Assembly: GCA_945885645.1 (NCBI GenBank)
Contig: CAMCYV010000014.1
Location: 1-19,998 of the forward strand
Direction of reading: 5' to 3'
Origin: Bifidobacterium breve
GTDB lineage: Bacteria; Actinomycetota; Actinomycetes; S36-B12
Length of the DNA: 19,998 nt
Below are positions 1 through 6,475 of this stretch, piece by piece (positions within the stretch are counted from its first letter, which is position 1; every line of letters starts with the position of its first letter). Position numbers and translations under genes: made by a program. Below the pieces are notes generated by a model, which was given only the letters and a program-made list of their open reading frames with translations, had not been told where the DNA came from and searched no databases.

Positions 1-393
1 AACACCGGGAATTACTTCAACCTGGTGATTCATCCGCGGGTCACGAACCAGGTCCCACCGAGATCCAACGGCTCCGTATTCCTCATTCCATGCGCCGATC
101 ACCAGCCGCGGTATTCGAGACATGGTGATCGCCCCGGCACACATCGGACACGGTTCCAGGGTCACATACATTGTCGAATTGAGAATTCTCCAGTCATTCA
201 ATTTCGCTCCGGCCTCACGTAACGCCAGAATCTCTGCATGCGCGGTTGGATCTTTGAGTTGCTCGCGGGAATTCCCTGCCCGTGCAATCACTTCACCCTT
301 GTCGGAAACAATCACTGCGCCGATAGGGATGTCACCTCGAGCACCTGCGAGCTTTGCTTGCTCCAAGGCTTCGCGCATAAACGCTTCGTTCAC
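1..393 (-). CDS. tadA: tRNA-specific adenosine deaminase TadA (3' end cut by window edge)
   Basis: TadA converts adenosine 34 (wobble position) of tRNA-Arg(ACG) to inosine in the cytoplasm. The 131 visible residues carry the complete zinc deaminase signature: H52-A-E54 (ligand and proton shuttle) and the P-C82-P-M-C85 motif. Only the last 15-25 residues of a normal TadA of about 150 residues lie beyond the window start, so this is edge truncation and not a broken gene. The start is GTG at 393; its first four bases (GTGA) overlap the TGA stop of the upstream gene, which indicates translational coupling. No separate ribosome site is needed or seen. Nucleoside or cytosine deaminases share the fold, but the closely spaced PCxxC, the MCAGAI context and the neighbour make TadA by far the best call. 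Confidence 0.95.
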   Translation of the reverse strand, partial: MNEAFMREALEQAKLAGARGDIPIGAVIVSDKGEVIARAGNSREQLKDPTAHAEILALREAGAKLNDWRILNSTMYVTLEPCPMCAGAITMSRIPRLVIGAWNEEYGAVGSRWDLVRDPRMNHQVEVIPGV

Positions 394-878
394 TTGTTAA
401 TAATCTTCTTCCATGCCAGCTCGGCGCCAATGCGTTTGAAGACCTCCGAGATTTGTTGATCTGGCTCAAGATCAGGGTTTTCGCAGATCATCGATAAATC
501 TTCTGCTTTCAGGCCAAAGTTAGCCAAAATATTGAGGTCCCCAATAGCTTCATACTCTTCGAGATCATCTTCCTGCCACTGAAGATCGATTAGGTCAGCC
601 GCATCTTCAGCGATATCCCAGTCCAGCAGCGCAATGCCGTCGCTGATGAGCGCTTCCGTCTTTCGAGGATCACTCCGCAACAAAATAAAGAACTCACCCG
701 ATACCCCAACTACCGCGTAAACGCCGCCTTCACCGGGGTACTGCCGACATAGATCCAACAGGTCATCAAGCACGATTGCCTGACGCGCGGGTACCTTAAT
801 TGCATTCCAGATCCCCTCTTCCCGCCACAAAATGGCACTGTAATCAAGGTCTTCGATACGTACCTGTTCTGTTGCCAT
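390..878 (-). CDS. tRNA adenosine deaminase-associated protein
   Basis: This is a 162-residue acidic cytoplasmic protein that matches the actinobacterial family named only for sitting next to tadA. The N-terminal half reads as an alpha/beta domain with a conserved-looking ERRE-type surface (WREEGIW near 18-24), and the middle (about 96-115) is very rich in D and E. No catalytic motif, signal peptide or membrane helix is seen. Its TGA stop overlaps the tadA GTG start by four bases, so both are made from one message and a role in tRNA deamination or in TadA stability is inferred, not shown. The ATG at 878 has no Shine-Dalgarno. A weak hexamer, CACTAT, lies six bases upstream at 885-890, so leaderless translation is possible. 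The gene is divergent from upp. Confidence 0.85.
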   Translation of the reverse strand: MATEQVRIEDLDYSAILWREEGIWNAIKVPARQAIVLDDLLDLCRQYPGEGGVYAVVGVSGEFFILLRSDPRKTEALISDGIALLDWDIAEDAADLIDLQWQEDDLEEYEAIGDLNILANFGLKAEDLSMICENPDLEPDQQISEVFKRIGAELAWKKIINK

Positions 879-953
879 GTCTTAATAGTGACATGAGGCC
901 CACGGAGAATGCGACCTCTATCCATTATTCGCGGGTGAGCGCCGACATTGCAC

Positions 954-959
954 TAGTCT
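954..959 (+). promoter_or_regulatory. -10 element of upp, leaderless arrangement
   Basis: The hexamer TAGTCT ends seven bases before the upp ATG. No Shine-Dalgarno lies between, so transcription would begin at or next to the start codon. No convincing -35 box is seen. The same TANNNT-plus-6/7 pattern recurs at other genes of this window. Confidence 0.55.
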
Positions 960-966
960 TGCCCGC

Positions 967-1605
967 ATGCACACTCTGGTAATTGACCATCCACTCGTTG
1001 CCCACAAGATGTCGCGACTGCGCCGTGAGCAGACTTCATCGGCCACATTTCGCCTCCTGACCGAGGAACTGGTCACCCTTCTGGCCTATGAAGCAACTCG
1101 TGGACTCGAGGTTGCCGATGTCGCAATCACAACGCCCGTTAGCCCCACCACGGGTCAGGAAATGTCTGAGCCCTTGCCACTGGTTGTGCCCATTTTGCGG
1201 GCCGGGTTGGGAATGCTCAACGGAATGGTGCGTCTGATGCCAACAGCTGAAGTTGGGTTCCTGGGGCTCGTCCGCGATGAGGAGTCCCTAACCGCATCGA
1301 TCTACGCGGATCGACTGCCCGACGACATTCACAATCGCCAGGTCTTCGTCCTTGACCCGATGCTGGCCACCGGCGGAACCCTCATTGCCGCAATCGACAT
1401 CCTGTTGGAACGCGGAGCCAAAGATGTCACGGCAATTTGTTTACTCGCTGCGCCCGAAGGCTTGGCACGGCTTGAGAAGGCATACGGAGACAGGGCAGAA
1501 AACGTAACCCTCGTCATTGCCGGACTCGATGAACGACTCAACGAAAAGGGTTACATCGTTCCTGGGCTCGGTGACGCAGGTGACCGTCTTTACGGAACTG
1601 TCTAA
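967..1605 (+). CDS. upp: Uracil phosphoribosyltransferase
   Basis: Upp makes UMP from uracil and PRPP in pyrimidine salvage and acts in the cytoplasm. At 212 residues it has the normal family length. The PRPP-binding loop VFVLDPMLATGGT is at 126-138, the N-terminal LRAGLGM segment at 77-83, and the uracil-binding C-terminal stretch YIVPGLGDAGDRLYG at 197-210; all are intact. The start ATG at 967 has no ribosome site, but TAGTCT seven bases upstream fits a leaderless message. It stands alone on the plus strand, divergent from the tadA pair. This tadA-upp neighbourhood is common in actinobacteria. No uracil permease is adjacent. Confidence 0.97.
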   Translation: MHTLVIDHPLVAHKMSRLRREQTSSATFRLLTEELVTLLAYEATRGLEVADVAITTPVSPTTGQEMSEPLPLVVPILRAGLGMLNGMVRLMPTAEVGFLGLVRDEESLTASIYADRLPDDIHNRQVFVLDPMLATGGTLIAAIDILLERGAKDVTAICLLAAPEGLARLEKAYGDRAENVTLVIAGLDERLNEKGYIVPGLGDAGDRLYGTV

Positions 1606-1689
1606 TACCGGGAAACTTTTCGAAATTAGCACCAGTGTCGAGGTCTAACGGGAGTACGTGTCCTATTTCTCATTTCGCCCCACTTCCCT

Positions 1690-1695
1690 TAACCT
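1690..1695 (+). promoter_or_regulatory. -10 element for the small membrane ORF (leaderless)
   Basis: TAACCT is followed by exactly six bases and then a GTG at 1702. There is no Shine-Dalgarno before that GTG. The geometry equals that at the septum-formation, ATP-grasp and sua5 genes and is part of the case that the mini-gene is expressed. Confidence 0.45.
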
Positions 1696-1701
1696 TTAAC
1701 C

Positions 1702-1854
1702 GTGATGCTCTCCATGTTCGTTCTATGGTTAATCGTCTTTGCGGGGATTGCCCGTAAATGGAGGTGGACTCCCGGATTGGCTGTACTAACCCTGCTTTGG
1801 ACCCTCATAATTTTGCGGTTACATATGACCGACCCAATCCCGCTGAACTTTTAA
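1702..1854 (+). CDS. Small two-helix membrane protein (about 50 residues), unknown function
   Basis: I do not recognise this gene. Read from GTG 1702 (or ATG 1705) to TAA 1852-1854 it gives 50 (or 49) residues: a first hydrophobic stretch (residues 2-15, FVLWLIVFAG), a short basic tryptophan-rich turn (ARKWRWTPG), a second hydrophobic stretch (about 24-39, LAVLTLLWTLIIL) and a short polar tail. That is a hairpin membrane topology with the positive loop expected inside. The DsbB-like gene starts 24 bases downstream with its own AGGAG site, so the two are probably one transcript and the small protein may be a partner or chaperone of the oxidase (inference). The evidence for it being real is the hydrophobic pattern, the -10 spacing and the fact that it fills an otherwise empty 273-base gap. 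Conservation has not been tested. Confidence 0.5.
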   Translation: MMLSMFVLWLIVFAGIARKWRWTPGLAVLTLLWTLIILRLHMTDPIPLNF

Positions 1855-1878
1855 CCAAGATTTTCACGAGGAGCCGTC

Positions 1879-2583
1879 ATGTCAGAAAAGCAGATACTTA
1901 CCGACTCTCAAACACTTACTGTCGCCAGACTGATCAACATTGCGGCCCTTTTTGCGCTCCTCGGTGTACTTGCAGGCTCACTTCACCTTCAGTTTGGCGC
2001 GGGCGAACTTCCGTGCCCCCTCTGTCTTGTTCAACGTTCAGCCATGATCGGGCTTGCTGTTGGTCCCGCGATGAACCTGTTGTGGGGCATGAGGGCCCGC
2101 AATTACGCCTTGAGTATTTTGGCCGCACTTGTCGGTGGAGCAGGGAGCGCCCGACAGATTTTGTTACACATTGCAACACCCGGTGACCCTGGATTCGGTC
2201 CAGCAGTCTTCGGTTTGCACCTTTATACGTGGGCTTTCATCACTTTCGTCATCGCTGTTGCCGGCTGCGCGGTCCTGTTGATGTGGAACCGACCATTTGA
2301 CCTCGGTGATACAGGAGTACTTGGCGAACGCCATGGGCATCGAACATTAACCCTGTTCATCACTATCTGGGGTCTGATGTGGCTAGTGGTTGATCTACTC
2401 GTGATCGGAATCTCGATTATTCCGCAATGCGGATTAGGGATGTGCCCCGATGATCCGCCGCCGGGTGCCGATCTCGGCGACATCGTTGGTTGGGCTCTGG
2501 TCTTGGGACTTGGAGTCCTAGCCGCAGTTATCGCCTATTTTGTAGAGCGGAGAATCGGCGATAACAAATCACTTGCGCAATAA
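1879..2583 (+). CDS. DsbB-like disulfide bond formation (quinone-linked thiol oxidase) membrane protein
   Basis: DsbB-family proteins sit in the cytoplasmic membrane, pass electrons from a periplasmic or extracytoplasmic thiol oxidase to quinone, and so keep disulfide formation running. In these 234 residues the first membrane segment (about 16-36) is followed by the redox motif C46-P-L-C49 and the family segment LVQRSAMIG. The loop GDPGFGPAVFG and the next helix (HLYTWAF, 114-120) match a DsbB subgroup known to lack cysteines in that loop. After a fifth hydrophobic segment (about 157-182) comes a second pair, C184-GLGM-C189, then a final helix (about 203-221) and a short charged tail. The start ATG has AGGAG seven bases upstream. 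Its 3' end overlaps the convergent parA by 15 bases. No DsbA or VKOR gene is in the window, so the partner is unknown. Confidence 0.85.
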   Translation: MSEKQILTDSQTLTVARLINIAALFALLGVLAGSLHLQFGAGELPCPLCLVQRSAMIGLAVGPAMNLLWGMRARNYALSILAALVGGAGSARQILLHIATPGDPGFGPAVFGLHLYTWAFITFVIAVAGCAVLLMWNRPFDLGDTGVLGERHGHRTLTLFITIWGLMWLVVDLLVIGISIIPQCGLGMCPDDPPPGADLGDIVGWALVLGLGVLAAVIAYFVERRIGDNKSLAQ

Positions 2584-3342
2584 CGTCGACAGGTATCCAT
2601 CGAAAATTCCAGCGACTTCACGACCACCAGGGGTTTTCACTTCAAAGACGGGTGTACCAAATCCTTCAGCCTGGGTGATCGCAATTCGCTCGGGAATGAA
2701 CGGCTTAAAAATTGCCGTCTTTCCATAAATACTTCCCAACTCGTCTACTCGGTACTGGTGTTCCTCGGCCACCGAGCGCACACGGTTCACCACGATTCCA
2801 GCAAGTTTCAGATCTGGGTTGACCCCTTTACGAATCTCCTCCACCTCCGCAACGGCCCGCTCTACTCCCTGAGTCGCAAAGTAGGAAGGCGTGGTAACGA
2901 TGAGGGCAAAATCAGATGCGGCCAACGCCTCGCGGGTGAGCGCGCCGAGTGAGGGTGGGCAGTCAATGAGAACAAGGTCGTAACCTTCAAGTTGCAGTAA
3001 AGCTTTTGCCAACTTTGGTTTAAACACTGCTCCCGGGTGGGTCCACGAGTCGAATCGGATCACGCTTGGGTGACTTACCAGTACATCCACTTCACCTGGA
3101 CCAATCTCCCAATCGCAAGGGGTTAAAGCTGCCTCAATTTCCGCACGGGTGGGGTGCTCAAGGACATTGGCGACCGTTGTCTTGGAAGGGTGGGCTCGCA
3201 AAATGGAGGTTGCATTCCCCTGGGGGTCAAGGTCAATCACGAGGGAGGCAAGGCCGCGGGCCGTTGCCGCCCCTGCCAGACCCAAAGTCACCGAAGTTTT
3301 ACCGACTCCACCTTTAAGGCTCAAAACACTAATAACGGGCAT
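2569..3342 (-). CDS. ParA/MinD-type ATPase (orphan ParA)
   Basis: ParA-family ATPases dimerise on ATP and position chromosomes, plasmids or protein complexes on the nucleoid. The 257 residues begin with the deviant Walker A motif KGGVGKT at 10-16 (signature lysine K10), followed by DLDPQGN at 37-43 (switch I) and LIDCPPSLG at 125-133 (Walker B/switch II). No ParB gene or obvious parS site lies beside it, so it is not the chromosomal parAB pair. The start ATG at 3342 is chosen because the fold begins at once (MPVISVLSLK) and AGAAAGA lies upstream; a TTG at 3378 would add 12 unfamily-like residues. It is divergent from the septum-formation protein, which hints at a cell-division or envelope role (inference only). 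A cellular cargo cannot be named. Confidence 0.88.
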   Translation of the reverse strand: MPVISVLSLKGGVGKTSVTLGLAGAATARGLASLVIDLDPQGNATSILRAHPSKTTVANVLEHPTRAEIEAALTPCDWEIGPGEVDVLVSHPSVIRFDSWTHPGAVFKPKLAKALLQLEGYDLVLIDCPPSLGALTREALAASDFALIVTTPSYFATQGVERAVAEVEEIRKGVNPDLKLAGIVVNRVRSVAEEHQYRVDELGSIYGKTAIFKPFIPERIAITQAEGFGTPVFEVKTPGGREVAGIFDGYLSTLLRK

Positions 3343-3394
3343 ACGGCATATCTTTCTGGGTTCCCAAGGCGAGCGCAACCCACCTGTTCAATCT

Positions 3395-3416
3395 GGGTCA
3401 CCCCACCAATTGACCC
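3395..3416. promoter_or_regulatory. Dyad GGGTCA-N10-TGACCC in the parA/septum-protein divergent region
   Basis: GGGTCA at 3395-3400 and TGACCC at 3411-3416 form an inverted repeat with a ten-base spacer, one helical turn from start to start of a dimer site. A third TGACCC occurs at 3430-3435. The position between two divergent genes suits a shared operator, but six-base arms can occur by chance. Confidence 0.25.
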
Positions 3417-3442
3417 TTTTGGGAGATTCTGACCCGAGAAGG

Positions 3443-3448
3443 TAGTGT
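3443..3448 (+). promoter_or_regulatory. -10 element of the septum-formation gene (leaderless)
   Basis: TAGTGT is followed by six bases and the ATG at 3455. A TTGACC at 3410-3415 is 27 bases away, too far for a normal -35 spacing. A GAGAAGG further upstream could alternatively act as a ribosome site if transcription starts earlier. Confidence 0.5.
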
Positions 3449-3454
3449 GAAACC

Positions 3455-4273
3455 ATGCTTCCCGCCGTTTCCAAATACACCGCCGCCATAGCCGGTATCG
3501 GCCTGATCGCTGGAGTAACCCTCGTTACGTCCCCCCTACCCAGTGCCCACGCCTCAGAGGCGGTCGCGGTCGGTAACTGCTTCGACTACAAGTCCAGTGG
3601 GACAAAGGATCAAGCGGCGAGTGCCCCAGCTGTTGGCTGCGCCACGCCACATACCGCGCAGACCTACTGGGTGGGTACATTGCCAGAGAATTTTGGTGTT
3701 CCTGAGAAGGCCACGGCAGCAAGCCGGCTCAAGGCGACCCAAACCTGCACGAAAGACAGCATCAATGCCTTCGTGAATATTGTGGATCCGAAACTACCGA
3801 CTCGATTGCAAAGTGTCTCAATTTTTCCCTCGCCTGCTCAATGGGATGCAGGTCAGCGTTGGGTGCGCTGTGATGTTGTCTTTCGGGAAGGGAAAAGCTA
3901 CAAGAGACTGTCTACACCCATGGCCGAATTTGTTGCCGCCACCCCGGCAAGTCAACTAAATTTTTGTACATCGACGGTTCCTGGGAATAGAACAACGAGC
4001 GCATACCCGTGCACGAATGCTCAGAAAGACTGGATCATGATCCTTGAAAAAAACTTGGGAACAACTCCGACCAAAAAATTCCCGGGTGCACGAACTGTGG
4101 AAAATCAAACAAAACGGATTTGTGAAAATGCAGCCAAGCCTTATGTCACATTGAAGAAGTACTACCCGTGGTGGGCAATTTGGCCAGCCTCAGCCGGCTG
4201 GTCCCGCGGTGATCGAACGGCGCAATGTTTCGTTCCGTACAGCGAATTTGTTAAGAACACCGTCAGTCAATAA
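3455..4273 (+). CDS. Secreted septum-formation-domain protein with duplicated domain
   Basis: The 272 residues start with a signal peptide (hydrophobic core about 9-28, cleavage probably after AHA near residue 33). Residues 38-142 match the septum-formation domain of actinobacteria: GNCFDY, GCATPHTAQTYWVG (C62-P65-H66, Y71-W72), C98 and the closing W130-DAG-QR-WVR-C139. Residues 168-262 repeat the pattern in weaker form: C171, C186, C223 and W249-SRG-DR-TAQ-C258, with the same nine-residue W-to-C spacing, but the PH and YWVG parts are lost. All eight cysteines could pair outside the membrane, which makes the nearby DsbB-like oxidase relevant. The family name comes from homology and the exact role is not well established. 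It runs divergent from parA and overlaps ndh by 11 bases at the 3' end. Confidence 0.8.
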   Translation: MLPAVSKYTAAIAGIGLIAGVTLVTSPLPSAHASEAVAVGNCFDYKSSGTKDQAASAPAVGCATPHTAQTYWVGTLPENFGVPEKATAASRLKATQTCTKDSINAFVNIVDPKLPTRLQSVSIFPSPAQWDAGQRWVRCDVVFREGKSYKRLSTPMAEFVAATPASQLNFCTSTVPGNRTTSAYPCTNAQKDWIMILEKNLGTTPTKKFPGARTVENQTKRICENAAKPYVTLKKYYPWWAIWPASAGWSRGDRTAQCFVPYSEFVKNTVSQ

Positions 4274-5498
4274 CGGGTCTCTTGGGACCGATACCCCAAA
4301 AGATGTAATTCCAGAACCAGTCAGCCATTACCGAAACTCGGTTTCGACCACCCGCAAGATAGAACACATGTAAACCTAGCCATGCAAACCATGCGATCGT
4401 GCCGTGAAGCTTGATGCCATTGGGCATTTCAACCACGGCTCGACGTCGACCAATAGTCGCCATCTGGCCCTTGTCTTTGTAACTGAAAGGTTGCGGCTCC
4501 TCGCCTTTGAGTATTTTCTCAATACTCGCTGCGACATAGCGTCCCTGCTGCATTGCAACGGATGCAACCATGGGTAACGGACGATCCCCAGCGCCAATAA
4601 CGTGCGCCATGTCGCCTAACACCCAAACATTGGGTTGCAACCTAAGTGTGTCCGAGACAATGAGTCGATTCGATCGATCCGTTTCCCCCAAAACGTTCCA
4701 TTCTGCCGGTGCTGCTACCCCGGCCGCCCAAATAATTGTTCCCGCGGGGAGAACCTCACCAGACTTGAGGTGAACGTCCCCGGGATACATGCGGTCAACA
4801 GCACTGTCCACCATCACGTTCACACCCAATTCTTCCAATTCGCTCTTCGCATGTGCGGAAGATTTCTCTGAGAAAGAAGGGAGGAGTCTGGGTCCGGCTT
4901 CGACCAATGTCACCGCGCCATATTTGGCAACGTCAAGAAACTCACGGTGCATGCTTTTCTGCAGTTCGGCAACGGCGCCGGCAATCTCAACGCCCGTGGG
5001 TCCCCCACCAACAACGACAACGCGCAGTGATTCTTTTGGCCTCAGGCCCGTCTCAACATCTTCATACGTTTGCAGGAGTCTATTTCGAATGGCACGCGCC
5101 TGATACAAATCTTTCATCTGCATAGCGTTTTCCTGCACGCCAGGAATTCCAAACGTTGTACCGCCGCTGCCAACAGCTAAAACCAATTGATCAAAATAAA
5201 GGACTCGTCCATCTTCTAATCGAATGTTGTTTGCTTCCAAAGAGACTTTGACCACATCACCACGAATGAAATCGACACCGGGAATGGCCGAACGAACCGG
5301 GTAGGCGATGTCGTCTTCTGGCAGCCCGCCTGTTGCCACCTGATACAGCAGTGGAGCAAACAATTGGTACGAGTGACGGTCAATAACGGTCACGTGGACA
5401 TTTTCCTGCTTTGCTAATTTAGCCGCGGCGGTAAGGCCACCAAAACCCGCTCCGATAACCAGAATTCTTGTTTTCGCTATTTCAGATTGGGCAGTCAC
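4263..5498 (-). CDS. ndh: Type II NADH:quinone oxidoreductase (NDH-2)
   Basis: NDH-2 is a single-subunit, FAD-containing peripheral membrane enzyme that oxidises NADH and reduces the quinone pool without pumping protons. The 411 residues show the FAD Rossmann motif GAGFGG at 16-21, the NADH-binding GGGPTG at 164-169, the FAD-contacting VLGDMAHV at 293-300 followed by the LPMVASVAMQQG quinone-site region at 308-319, and a C-terminal amphipathic/aromatic membrane anchor at about 366-402 (WFAWLGLHVFYLAGG). The GTG start at 5498 overlaps the stop of the aldo/keto reductase by four bases (GTGA), so translation is coupled. It ends the minus-strand block that starts with kup. Sulfide:quinone reductases are related, but the NDH-2 C-terminal region and lack of conserved redox cysteines exclude them. 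Confidence 0.93.
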   Translation of the reverse strand: MTAQSEIAKTRILVIGAGFGGLTAAAKLAKQENVHVTVIDRHSYQLFAPLLYQVATGGLPEDDIAYPVRSAIPGVDFIRGDVVKVSLEANNIRLEDGRVLYFDQLVLAVGSGGTTFGIPGVQENAMQMKDLYQARAIRNRLLQTYEDVETGLRPKESLRVVVVGGGPTGVEIAGAVAELQKSMHREFLDVAKYGAVTLVEAGPRLLPSFSEKSSAHAKSELEELGVNVMVDSAVDRMYPGDVHLKSGEVLPAGTIIWAAGVAAPAEWNVLGETDRSNRLIVSDTLRLQPNVWVLGDMAHVIGAGDRPLPMVASVAMQQGRYVAASIEKILKGEEPQPFSYKDKGQMATIGRRRAVVEMPNGIKLHGTIAWFAWLGLHVFYLAGGRNRVSVMADWFWNYIFWGIGPKRPVID

Positions 5499-6451
5499 TT
5501 GAGTGGGCTCCTTGGTTCGGACTCGGGAAAGGGGCTTTCCCCAACGGGCTCTGTGGCACTGAGACGCTCACATTGAGGCTCTGTGAGTTCAATACTCAAT
5601 GAACGAACAATTGAATCTACGGTTACCGGCTTTGTTGCTCCCGGTATGGGAATCACAACCGGTGAAAGTTTCAATAACCAAGCAAGGGTGATCTCTTGCG
5701 CTGTTGCAATGTGTTCTTCACCAACAGCCGCAAACTCACTAAATTGCGAATCGACATCTTTGGCGTTGTCTGATCCGCCGAGCGGGGACCATGGCAGGAA
5801 AGCGATTCCCAGTTCGGTGCACCGGTCTAAAACCTCACGATTCTCACGGCAACGTGGTGAGAATTCGTTCTGCACAGAAACAACACCGCCGCTCCCTGGT
5901 CCCCCCAAAATTTCAAGGGCTACCTCAAGCTCAGGCAGGGTTGCGTTTGAAATTCCTACCTCACGCACCCAGCCGAGATCGCGCAAAGCCAGGATGCCCC
6001 GCATTTGATCAACGTAGGTTTCGCGTGGATCATGTCGGTGAAACTGATAAAGATCAATGACGGTGACACCCAATGCCGTCATGCTTGCCTCGCACGCCGC
6101 TTTCAGTCCTGACGCGCTTCCATCACGCGCCCAGATCTCGCCTTCGCCACGGGTGATACCACCTTTTGTCGTGACCAGGATGTTCGCGGTATCTGCCGGC
6201 CCGGTGTACAGGGACAAAGCCTCCGCAATCAACTCTTCATTGTGGCCCACGGTGTCCCACGTCGGCGCATAAATATTTGCCGAATCAATGAATGTGATCC
6301 CCGAATCAAGCGCGCGATGGATAGTGGCAATTGCCTGTTCTCGATGCGTCAGCATGTGAGTAAACGAAAGGGGCATTGCGCCAAGACCAATTGCAGAGAC
6401 CTGCCATGGTCCTATTTGACGCTGAGGTAGGGGTGTAATGACAGCGCTCAT
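5495..6451 (-). CDS. Aldo/keto reductase
   Basis: This is a cytoplasmic NAD(P)H-dependent oxidoreductase of the aldo/keto reductase superfamily, (beta/alpha)8 fold, 318 residues. The catalytic tetrad is visible: D56 (DSANIY), Y61, K96 (TTKGG) and H138 (QFHRHDP). The VGISN segment, SVQNEFSP and the FLPWSPLGG loop, which help bind the cofactor, are also present. The substrate cannot be read from sequence; many relatives act on small aldehydes or ketones. ATG at 6451 lacks a ribosome site but is preceded, six bases away, by TAGACT, so an internal leaderless start is possible in addition to read-through from the ABC-F gene 24 bases upstream. Its stop overlaps the NDH-2 start. Confidence 0.9.
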   Translation of the reverse strand: MSAVITPLPQRQIGPWQVSAIGLGAMPLSFTHMLTHREQAIATIHRALDSGITFIDSANIYAPTWDTVGHNEELIAEALSLYTGPADTANILVTTKGGITRGEGEIWARDGSASGLKAACEASMTALGVTVIDLYQFHRHDPRETYVDQMRGILALRDLGWVREVGISNATLPELEVALEILGGPGSGGVVSVQNEFSPRCRENREVLDRCTELGIAFLPWSPLGGSDNAKDVDSQFSEFAAVGEEHIATAQEITLAWLLKLSPVVIPIPGATKPVTVDSIVRSLSIELTEPQCERLSATEPVGESPFPESEPRSPLK

Positions 6452-6457
6452 AGGAGC

Positions 6458-6463
6458 AGTCTA
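6458..6463 (-). promoter_or_regulatory. -10 element of aldo/keto reductase (internal, leaderless)
   Basis: TAGACT on the minus strand, six bases before the ATG at 6451, sits in the 24-base gap after the ABC-F stop. It could start a short message for the reductase and NDH-2. No -35 box is evident. Confidence 0.4.
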
Positions 6464-6475
6464 TCGCTCCAAGGA

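Noticed and set aside
1758..2186. 142-residue plus-strand frame overlapping the mini-gene and the DsbB-like gene
   Set aside because: It runs out of frame through the CPLC region of the DsbB-like gene, is rich in Arg and Cys without pattern, and lacks a ribosome site.
3343..3378. Longer TTG start for the ParA-type protein
   Set aside because: ParA proteins begin a few residues before KGGVGKT, and ATG 3342 does this; the extra 12 residues look like translated upstream DNA.
5583..6008. 141-residue plus-strand frame opposite the aldo/keto reductase
   Set aside because: It is a shadow of a gene whose catalytic tetrad is intact; composition is Ser/Pro/Arg-rich with no domain.
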